Shown piece by piece: positions 1 to 5,749 of a stretch of DNA of 7,258 nucleotides. The notes beneath the pieces are model-generated. The model worked only from the letters and a program-made list of their open reading frames with translations. It was not told the origin of the DNA and did not search any database. The DNA is from Bacillota bacterium (GTDB lineage Bacteria > Bacillota > Clostridia > Peptostreptococcales > Anaerovoracaceae): NCBI GenBank assembly GCA_021443825.1, contig JABUTE010000222.1, positions 1 to 7,258 on the forward strand, given 5' to 3'. The position numbers and the translations under genes are program-made. Position 1 is the stretch's first letter; every line of letters begins with the position of its first letter.

Positions 1-333
1 TGCAGGCAGATTCCCGGGCCTGGTGCTGTTGTTATTGCTGAACCAGAAATAATGCATGGGAGGATCCTCCGGCAGCAGATAGCCGGTAGGAGCCTTCGTT
101 TCGATGAGGCAATAGGCCACATCCTTTTGATAAGCATAGGTGTTATCTTCCAGCCTGTCGTTGGCCGTGATGACGATCTTCCCTTCTGCGTCGGTGGTAT
201 AGGTCTTTCCGATCGGCAGCCACCGGAATTCGGGATTTCCGCCAACCCACTGGTAAGAATAGACCGTGAATTCCGCACCGGGAAGAGGCGTTCCGTCGTC
301 CTGGTCGACCTTTACCAGCCGGTATTCCGGGAA
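1..333 (-). other. SpaA/CnaB-type pilin-like domain (start only)
   Basis: Residues 1460-1570 open with the strand RLVKVDQDDGTPLPGAEF and include the hallmark ETKAPTGYLL at 1537-1546. In CnaB/SpaA domains a Lys in the first strand (here Lys1467) is joined to an Asn or Asp in the last strand with help from the Glu of the ExxAPxGY motif (here Glu1537). The acceptor cannot be assigned safely because the domain runs to, or past, the left edge; the Asn-rich stretch at 1559-1561 is one possibility. The domain suggests a protease-resistant stalk module and places the protein with sortase-type surface proteins or pilins. Confidence 0.75.
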
Positions 334-3300
334 GGTGGATTCACCGGAGGTGGCAAAATCGGCTTCATCGACATGGGTCTGATCCTCTCCGGAGTCGGAG
401 CCATGGCCTTCGATCATCGCCGCGTTGCTTAGGGTGATGCCGCCGGTCATGGAGCTGGAAATATTATAGCTGTAGGTGAGCCGCAAATGGGTGCTGTCGG
501 GCACATCCATCTCGATATAAGCGTGGCGGATATTGGGATTGGGATTGTTGGGATCGGTCATATCCAGCTCGGTATGTGCCTTCCAGGGTACATTGGAAAG
601 CTCGATCCAAACGCCGTTTGCCACTTCTTTTTCAAGCTTCACCGAGTTCAGGTTCAAAAGCGCCTGCCCGGAACCGGTTCCGGAGATGGCCGTATAGGTC
701 AGGATATCGGTAAACTGCAGGGTATCCGGATCGGTAAGCCCTGTCGGATCGACCAGCAGGTTATCGGCCGTCGGGTTGATATCGACGGTATAGCTGATCA
801 GATGGGTATCCTTATCCCATGCGCCTGATTTTTCTACCACGTCGCGCAGGCGGGTGGCATCGATGTTGATGGTATTGGAGGCCTGACCGTAGTCGCTTCC
901 GTCGGCCGTGACGGTGACATTGTTGTTCAGACCCAGGCGGGTCATGCCGTTGTTGGGCCATGCGGATTCTTTCAGCTGACAGTAGTAAACGATGTAGAAG
1001 CCATCCGGGTTACTAAGAATCTGCGCTGAAGCACCATTCGCGGGAGACAGGGTCAGATCGACCACATCGTGGCCGTTGACCGTTTGCACGGAGCCGCTGA
1101 TCTGAGTCTGATTGCCCCATCCGGGAACGGTCGCATTGATGGTGCCATCGGAATTGACATCTGCGTTGTAATACGTTTCCGAGTCTGCAGCAGTATAGTT
1201 ATTGGTGGTCAAACCATCACGGACCTTCACTCCGAGCAGTTCGACCCCTTCAGGCAGAGTGTCGGTGATGTTGTATGCTAAGGTTCCGGGATTGGGTAAC
1301 ACCTTAACGACCCATACAAATGTCTTATCCTGTGTCTCGTCGTTATAATCCAGAGCGATGTCCCGCGGTGTTTCTTTGAATTCCGTTTTTTCTTCTATCC
1401 ACCATTGGCTATGCTCTATTCGCGTTATACCTACATTCATCTTCTTGACCGCCGCGCTGACGCTGTCTTGTGCCGTCAGGCTCTTGACGCCGTCAGAGAA
1501 GGTGTTGTCGAAGGTCTTGTTTTCGGCGCCGTTCATCTCACCGGTGGTCTCGTAATTCCAGGTGACCGTGTTGATGCGGCCGTTGGCCATAATATTGGCG
1601 CTGCCGGCGATGGTAAAGGAATAGCCGGTGATCTTGGTATTGTCGCCCGCCGCATAGGTCGGTGTCAGGTCGGTAACATTGCCGCTGCCCCAGGCCGTTT
1701 CAAGAGCCGTCTGCAGGGCCGCCCACTGGGCCGCCGTCATATAATGGTCGGAGGGAGCAAAGGTGTCACTGAACTGCGTGCCGGGGGCGATGCCCAAAGC
1801 GGGAATATCGACCGATACCGTCCAGGTGATGTCGTAATTGCTGCCATTGGTGGCGTGGCCGTCGGAGCGCTTGGTAAAGCCGCCGCCGGTGTAGCCCACA
1901 TCAAAGCCCGACGATTCGCCGTCGAACTGGGCCTCGTTATGAACGGTTATTGTTTCTCCGTAGGCCGTATCGGGACGGGTGTGATATTTGATGTTATAGG
2001 TGGTCGTGTTGGTACCGTTGTCTGTTGCAAGGAAACGGATGCCGATGATCTCATTGCTGCTGTTAAATACGTACTCGTAATCGATGCCGTATTCCGCCTC
2101 GGGCCACCAGTTGCGAGTGATCTGAATGCCGCTGAAGCCTGCGATCGATTCCGAAAGAGCATCGGCAAAGCCCTGGTCGTAGACCACCTTGCCGGCGATA
2201 TTCTTTCCGGCGTTGTTTACGGCGATATGCCACTGAACGGCATCCTCATATACACTACCCTGTTTACCGAAGGTCTTGGGCTGCTGCCGATAGATCTGGG
2301 ATTCAGCCATATCGGAGGTGGTGTGACTGCCGTCGGAGGACTGGGCCTCGACGCTGTTGGTCGCCGAGATATTGGAATCTTCATCGACATTGCCAACGGC
2401 ATACTCATAAACGACGGTATAGGATTCGCCTGCCGCCAGCTGGGGCAGCGTCATGGTCATATCGTAGCTGTTCTGGGTACCCGGCTTTGGCGTAAAGCTT
2501 GCCGTGGCTGCGACCGACTGGGTAGCGCCGCCTGCCAGTTTTTTCGTAACAGTAGCCGTGGCGGGAGCCGTGACAGTTCCGTCGCCGGCATAGGTAAAGG
2601 TATCGGCGATATCGATGGGCCCCGGGGTTCCCTTTTCGGTGCTTACGGTAACCTCATATCTTAATTTATCGCCGACCACAAGGGCGCCGGTCTTTTCGGT
2701 GCTGATGTCGTAGTCGACCGCGATCTGGCTGGAGGGAATATCCAACACCAGAACATCGGAGAAGTTGATCTGCAGACCGTCTTTGTTTTCGTCGTCGTCG
2801 CCGTCGATGTAGCAGCGGAAACGCAGGGCGTTATCGATGATATTCGCCCCGCTGTTGAGAGCATCGCTGGCGTAGTCACTGTCGAACTCGATCTCAATGC
2901 CGAAGGTGCCGTCGTGGTTATCGACGAAGGTGTAGACGAAGGCCAGCTGCAGAGGATTGCTGCCGATCTTATAAGCGTTATAGGGCGTATTCAACAGGTC
3001 GGAGATCAGAGATATCTTCGAAGGCAGCCGATAGGTAAACTTGCTTCCGCTGGTTACGGTGTTCGCCATGGTCGTGGGCGGAACGGAGAAATCGATCTCC
3101 AACAGGGTGGAATAACGCTCGCCCTGCTTAACGGTTCCGGAGCCGCTCACAGAATTGATGTATTGCTCCAGATCCACATCGCCGGCCGCCATGGTCATCA
3201 GCTCATCGCCAAAGGACATGGTCATCATTTCATCGCGCAGGCCAAACAGCATCAAGGGCTCTTCGAAGTCGCTCTTGGCCGGATTGATAAAGGAATCCTC

Positions 3301-4710
3301 ATCGAACCAGGAGGAGCCGAAGGTGTCAGAGGAGGTCGCAGCAGCTTCTGTATTCTGCTTTTCTGCGACCTTTTGGGGTAGCCGGCCGAAGCCCATAACA
3401 GACTCGTCGCCAAGGGTATAGACCGTCTCCTGAACAGAATCTTCTACGTTGCCTTCGACGGCGATGAAGCTGTTTGTCTTCATTCGGGTGATGATGCCCA
3501 CGCTGTCGGCCAGGCCGTTTCCGTCTTTATCAAAGAAGACCAGATCGCCCTCCTGGGGGCGATAGAGGTCTGCATCTTCTAGGAGGCCCTTTGCCTCCCA
3601 TTCTTCGCGCATGGTTTCGCAGCCGGAGTTGGCGGGAGCCTCTTCGGCGGGAATATCGGCATAATATAAGCAGAACGAGACGAACATAGACGACCAGTTA
3701 TCGCCGTAGGGGTGGCCGTACCATTCTCCGTAGCGGGTGTAGCCGCGGGCAGATCCGTCTTTGCTGTATTTTACGTTATCAACGCTTTCGGTGTAGCCGA
3801 CCTGCGACTTGGCGATGTTCACCAGATCTTCGGAGCGGTTTCCGGTAAGGGCGGGCAGGGTGGCCTCCCAGTCGTCTTCCGTTTCGGTGTCGGCGTCGGT
3901 GCTGACAAAGCAGGCATCCGTATGGGTATGCTCGGCGCAGCCGCAGCCGTAGACCTGCTCATAGCATTCGTCGGTATGGACATGGGGCTGAGGGGCAGGC
4001 TCTTCTTCAACAGGCTCGGCAGCCGGGACTTCGCCCTCGGCTGGGTCTGCCGGTTCTTCAGCGGATTCCTCTGCAGTCGCCTCTGCGGCTTCGTAGCAGC
4101 CATCCTCATGGGCGTGCTCTTCTTCGGTGCAATTGAGGATCTGCACCGCCTGGTAGCAGCTTTCGGGATGATCGTGCATCTCAGAGCAGGTCAAAACGCT
4201 GCTATGGGTATAGCAGCTGTCTTCGTGCAAATGGTCTTCGTCTGTATTTTCGCAGGTGAGCACCTGCTCTTCGCTGTAGCAGCCCTCAGTATGATGGTCG
4301 TCTGCGCAGTTGAGCACCTGCGCTTCGTCATAGCAGCCATCGCCGTGGGCATGCTCCTGCTTATCGCAGATGCATACCGGCTCGGGGCTCTCGGTGCTGC
4401 TGCCGCCGGCAAACAGGGCAGGCGCACGGTCTGCCGTATCTTCGTCAGGAGCCGCAGGAAGCTCAGCCTGCTGCACGTCTCCTTCGGCAAGGCCGCATAC
4501 CAGCACCCGCTCTGCGATGCATTCTTCGGTATGGACATGCTCTTCCAGACCGCAGCAGGGGGCATCGGTCATGGTGATGCCGACAAAGCGCAGCTGCCAG
4601 AAAACGCTTGCAGCAACAAAAAGAGATACCAGACACAGAATGCCCAGTGCCTTCTCTTTTTTGCGCCGTTCGCTATTCAGTTGATCAATCAATAAACTGA
4701 TCGTTGCCAT
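1..4710 (-). CDS. Giant multidomain cell-surface adhesin-like protein (N-terminal 1570 residues, C-terminus beyond window)
   Basis: The reading frame is open without interruption from an ATG at 4710 to the left edge, 1570 codons. AAGGA lies 7-8 bases upstream of the ATG and supports the start. Order of parts: basic tail with RRKKEK (residues 15-20); hydrophobic signal/anchor segment (about 21-38); His/Cys-rich repeats (52-268) interrupted by an acidic Pro/Ala linker (207-241); CHAP-like domain (291-445); Met-rich linker (484-509); adhesin-head-like region (about 512-665); about five DUF11-like beta domains (667-1452); start of a SpaA/CnaB domain (1460 onward, with LVKVD and ETKAPTGY). This architecture is familiar from very large wall-associated proteins of gut Clostridia, presumably involved in adhesion; no ligand can be read from the sequence. 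It follows a signal peptidase gene by 14 bases, so the two are probably cotranscribed. The CHAP catalytic residues are missing. A wall anchor, if any, lies outside the window. Confidence is high for the gene, moderate for an adhesive role. Confidence 0.95.
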   Translation of the reverse strand, partial: MATISLLIDQLNSERRKKEKALGILCLVSLFVAASVFWQLRFVGITMTDAPCCGLEEHVHTEECIAERVLVCGLAEGDVQQAELPAAPDEDTADRAPALFAGGSSTESPEPVCICDKQEHAHGDGCYDEAQVLNCADDHHTEGCYSEEQVLTCENTDEDHLHEDSCYTHSSVLTCSEMHDHPESCYQAVQILNCTEEEHAHEDGCYEAAEATAEESAEEPADPAEGEVPAAEPVEEEPAPQPHVHTDECYEQVYGCGCAEHTHTDACFVSTDADTETEDDWEATLPALTGNRSEDLVNIAKSQVGYTESVDNVKYSKDGSARGYTRYGEWYGHPYGDNWSSMFVSFCLYYADIPAEEAPANSGCETMREEWEAKGLLEDADLYRPQEGDLVFFDKDGNGLADSVGIITRMKTNSFIAVEGNVEDSVQETVYTLGDESVMGFGRLPQKVAEKQNTEAAATSSDTFGSSWFDEDSFINPAKSDFEEPLMLFGLRDEMMTMSFGDELMTMAAGDVDLEQYINSVSGSGTVKQGERYSTLLEIDFSVPPTTMANTVTSGSKFTYRLPSKISLISDLLNTPYNAYKIGSNPLQLAFVYTFVDNHDGTFGIEIEFDSDYASDALNSGANIIDNALRFRCYIDGDDDENKDGLQINFSDVLVLDIPSSQIAVDYDISTEKTGALVVGDKLRYEVTVSTEKGTPGPIDIADTFTYAGDGTVTAPATATVTKKLAGGATQSVAATASFTPKPGTQNSYDMTMTLPQLAAGESYTVVYEYAVGNVDEDSNISATNSVEAQSSDGSHTTSDMAESQIYRQQPKTFGKQGSVYEDAVQWHIAVNNAGKNIAGKVVYDQGFADALSESIAGFSGIQITRNWWPEAEYGIDYEYVFNSSNEIIGIRFLATDNGTNTTTYNIKYHTRPDTAYGETITVHNEAQFDGESSGFDVGYTGGGFTKRSDGHATNGSNYDITWTVSVDIPALGIAPGTQFSDTFAPSDHYMTAAQWAALQTALETAWGSGNVTDLTPTYAAGDNTKITGYSFTIAGSANIMANGRINTVTWNYETTGEMNGAENKTFDNTFSDGVKSLTAQDSVSAAVKKMNVGITRIEHSQWWIEEKTEFKETPRDIALDYNDETQDKTFVWVVKVLPNPGTLAYNITDTLPEGVELLGVKVRDGLTTNNYTAADSETYYNADVNSDGTINATVPGWGNQTQISGSVQTVNGHDVVDLTLSPANGASAQILSNPDGFYIVYYCQLKESAWPNNGMTRLGLNNNVTVTADGSDYGQASNTINIDATRLRDVVEKSGAWDKDTHLISYTVDINPTADNLLVDPTGLTDPDTLQFTDILTYTAISGTGSGQALLNLNSVKLEKEVANGVWIELSNVPWKAHTELDMTDPNNPNPNIRHAYIEMDVPDSTHLRLTYSYNISSSMTGGITLSNAAMIEGHGSDSGEDQTHVDEADFATSGESTFPEYRLVKVDQDDGTPLPGAEFTVYSYQWVGGNPEFRWLPIGKTYTTDAEGKIVITANDRLEDNTYAYQKDVAYCLIETKAPTGYLLPEDPPMHYFWFSNNNSTRPGNLPA
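361..2712 (-). repeat. About five consecutive DUF11-like/Ig-like beta domains in the surface protein
   Basis: Residues 667-1452 form a chain of divergent beta-rich domains of about 135-200 residues each, with approximate limits 667-806, 808-942, 943-1087, 1088-1286 and 1287-1452. Recurrent features are an opening strand with alternating hydrophobics (YEVTVS, WHIAVNN, ITWTVSVD, FVWVVKV, ISYTVDI), a following (D/T)-(T/I)-(F/L) turn as in IADTF, FSDTF, ITDTLPEG and FTDIL, and a closing TNSVEAQ-like strand (VHNEAQ, NNVTVTADG, SNAAMIEG). This pattern is typical of DUF11-type stalk domains of Gram-positive surface proteins, many of which are stabilised by intramolecular isopeptide bonds. The repeats are similar in pattern, not in nucleotide sequence. 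Boundaries are estimates made by eye. Confidence 0.65.
3376..3840 (-). other. CHAP-like domain lacking catalytic Cys and His
   Basis: Residues 291-445 match the usual course of a CHAP (NlpC/P60-like amidase) domain: LVNIAKSQVGYTES at the front, a GYTRYGEWYGHPYGD stretch, then NWSSMFVSFC where active relatives have WCAMFVSFC, a GDLVFFD strand, a DKDGNGLAD loop, and VEGN. The nucleophile position (residue 340) is Ser, codon TCG at 3693-3691. The usual His after the loop (ADHVGIV in active forms) is Ser403, codon AGC at 3504-3502. Glu419 is kept. The fold therefore appears intact but peptidoglycan cleavage is unlikely. From memory, some gut homologues also have Ser at the nucleophile position, so this may be a subfamily trait rather than damage in this strain. 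Confidence 0.8.
3907..4557 (-). repeat. Eight HxHxxxC(Y/F)-type His/Cys repeats in the surface protein
   Basis: Residues 52-268 of the surface protein carry a repeated unit of about 19-40 residues: a His-x-His pair, three mostly acidic or small residues, Cys, usually Tyr, then a short hydrophobic run ending LxC. Units have their first Cys at residues 64, 126, 144, 166, 185, 205, 249 and 267. His-x-His precedes seven of them; the third has Asp-His-His. Closing cysteines are seen at 72, 135, 153, 175, 194 and 256/258. An acidic Pro/Ala spacer (207-241) divides six units from two. Such arrays directly after the signal/anchor are recurrent in large surface proteins of gut Firmicutes and have no settled function that I know of. 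The spacing of His and Cys suggests metal binding or disulfide-linked small modules; this is inference. Confidence 0.85.
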
Positions 4711-4724
4711 AGCTGCATCCTTGT

Positions 4725-5315
4725 TTAATCAATGCTTCCGATCTGATTCAGCGGCCAGATCTGAAGGAGTACCTTTCCGATGATCTGGTCGTAATTTACA
4801 AAGCCGATGACCGTGCTTCTGGAATCGATGGAAGAGATTCGCTTATCTCCCATGACCCAGTAGGAATCCTCGGGCACCTGCACCGGAAATTCCGTGTCGC
4901 ATTCGCCCAGGCCGGGCTCCGTTACATAAGGCTCTTCGAGGGCCTCGCCGTTGATATAGACGGTGCCCTTATCATCCATCTCGACCCAGTCGCCGGGGCC
5001 TGCGATGACCCGCTTGAGCAGGGTCTTGTTGTTCCAGGAAAAGCAGATCAGCTCTCCCATGTGAAAGCTGGTGGTCTTGGTGAGCACGACTACGTCGTCG
5101 TTGTGCAGCACCGGCTCCATGCTGTCGCCGGAGATCTGCATCACCGGCAGAAAGATGGATGAGATCAATACGGCGATCGCTGCTACGATCAGCAGGGTAT
5201 AGACCGTGCCTCTTAGGGCCTTGCCATATAATGCTCTGTGCTTTAAGCGCCGGCGTTCTGCTCCCACCTGCTCCATGGTCGGCAGGGCAACCTTCCGCTG
5301 CTTCGTTTTGATCAT
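4725..5315 (-). CDS. lepB: Type I signal peptidase (Ser-Lys, Gram-positive form), 196 aa
   Basis: This membrane protease removes signal peptides from exported proteins on the outer face of the membrane. The protein has a basic cytoplasmic N-terminus (residues 1-35), one membrane segment (about 37-57), then the standard boxes: SGDSMEP with the nucleophile Ser65, LLKRVIAGPGDW with the general base Lys101, an YINGEALEEPY strand, and the final box GDKRISSIDSR at 156-166, where most relatives have GDNRxxSxDSR. Lys101 marks it as the bacterial (P-type) rather than the SipW/ER-type enzyme. The length is normal for a single-pass Gram-positive enzyme. The ATG at 5315 is preceded by GAGGT five bases upstream, and no other usual start codon lies between it and the in-frame upstream stop. 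It leads a probable operon with the giant surface protein (14-base gap), so that protein is its likeliest dedicated substrate; a housekeeping role cannot be excluded. Confidence 0.93.
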   Translation of the reverse strand: MIKTKQRKVALPTMEQVGAERRRLKHRALYGKALRGTVYTLLIVAAIAVLISSIFLPVMQISGDSMEPVLHNDDVVVLTKTTSFHMGELICFSWNNKTLLKRVIAGPGDWVEMDDKGTVYINGEALEEPYVTEPGLGECDTEFPVQVPEDSYWVMGDKRISSIDSRSTVIGFVNYDQIIGKVLLQIWPLNQIGSID

Positions 5316-5382
5316 CGACGACCTCGCGTAAGACTGGTTTTTCTTCTGCAGGCTGTGCTGCCCGTACCCTCAAAAAGGGCGT

Positions 5383-5410
5383 ACTTATCGAGTCTTATTT
5401 CTAGATAAGT
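5383..5410. promoter_or_regulatory. Inverted repeat at the predicted transcription start (candidate operator or leader hairpin)
   Basis: The perfect 7-base arms ACTTATC (5383-5389) and GATAAGT (5404-5410) are separated by 14 bases. The dyad starts where transcription from the 5418-5446 promoter should begin. It could bind a dimeric repressor or form a hairpin at the 5' end of the messenger. A second imperfect hairpin (5364-5370 with 5376-5384) overlaps it by two bases, so the two RNA stems could not both be complete. Confidence 0.45.
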
Positions 5411-5417
5411 TTTTGAT

Positions 5418-5446
5418 ATTATCTCACTGGTTTTCTCAAAAAACAA
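5418..5446 (-). promoter_or_regulatory. Putative sigma-A promoter of the signal peptidase/surface protein operon
   Basis: On the minus strand a weak -35 TTGTTT (5446-5441), 17 bases, then GATAAT (5423-5418), preceded by TG at the extended -10 position (TGAGATAAT). The DNA just upstream (about 5450-5510) is very A/T-rich, as an UP element would be. The expected start is near 5411, giving a leader of about 96 bases before the ATG at 5315. The prediction is by eye; it is the only good match between the terminator at 5585-5620 and the gene. Confidence 0.6.
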
Positions 5447-5584
5447 GAAAAAATTCGAAATATGTTATATAAATGCGTATATTTTTCATTTCTTTTTCGA
5501 AAATCCGTTTATTATTTCGGGGGAGAACATCAGAAAAAGCGATCTCGGCGCCGCCCCGGTCTGCAGCAAAAGCCTTCCTTCCAT
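5447..5584. other. A/T-rich intergenic stretch without a recognisable gene
   Basis: This lies between the operon promoter and the terminator. It contains a 10-base palindrome TTTTCGAAAA at 5494-5503 and a TTCGAA at 5454-5459, in A/T-rich sequence that may help the promoter, then a G/C-rich part (about 5541-5580). Short plus-strand open frames here lack a ribosome site and family resemblance, and I do not call them genes. Confidence 0.5.
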
Positions 5585-5620
5585 AAAAACGCCCCCGAAG
5601 AGCGTTTCTTCGGGGGTGTT
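5585..5620 (-). terminator. Strong rho-independent terminator after the ATPase gene
   Basis: CCCCCGAAG (5592-5600) pairs perfectly with CTTCGGGGG (5608-5616) around a 7-base loop, and the stem extends to 5588/5620 with one G-U pair and three further pairs. Read on the minus strand the stem is followed by five T residues (5589-5585, the first two of which also pair in the stem), while on the plus strand no T run follows. It therefore ends minus-strand transcription from the ATPase gene and insulates the peptidase operon. Confidence 0.85.
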
Positions 5621-5661
5621 ACATGCGGGGTCCGTTACGGATGCAGGGGCATTTTTCTGTC

Positions 5662-5682
5662 GGCATTTCAGCAGAAATCGCC
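5662..5682. other. Small hairpin between the ATPase gene and its terminator
   Basis: GGC-ATTTC (5662-5669) can pair with GAAAT-C-GCC (5674-5682) around a four-base AGCA loop, with one bulged C at 5679. No T run follows on either strand, so it is not a terminator by itself. It may shape the 3' end of the ATPase messenger. Confidence 0.35.
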
Positions 5683-5714
5683 TTAAAATGTCGGCGAAAT
5701 AAGAGATCCTTCTA

Positions 5715-5748
5715 TCCCGGCTATGTAAGGGTCTATTCTGTTTTCATA
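5715..5748. repeat. 34-bp direct repeat, left copy (3' side of ATPase gene)
   Basis: This copy begins TCCCGGCTATG and ends TGTTTTCATA on the plus strand, and matches 7129-7162 at 33 of 34 positions; the one difference is C at 5738 versus T at 7152. It ends one base before the ATPase stop codon (TAA at 5752-5750). The flanks of the two copies differ, so the shared block is sharply bounded. Read on the minus strand, its end can form a weak stem (GGGAT with ATCTC, about 5718-5703) followed by TTATTT. Confidence 0.9.
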
Positions 5749-5749
5749 C

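Noticed and set aside
1405..2664. A 419-codon open frame on the plus strand
   Set aside because: It lies wholly antisense to the surface protein, has no recognisable domain, and its composition is what the antisense of biased codons gives. The minus frame has clear domain patterns throughout.
3712..4695. A 327-codon plus-strand open frame with hydrophobic stretches resembling a membrane protein
   Set aside because: It is antisense to the His/Cys array and CHAP-like region. Its hydrophobic runs arise from the complement of acidic and Cys/His codons. No ribosome site or family signature was seen.
4972..5373. A 133-codon minus-strand frame overlapping the signal peptidase
   Set aside because: It is a shifted frame of the peptidase gene; the peptidase frame holds all catalytic boxes in order.
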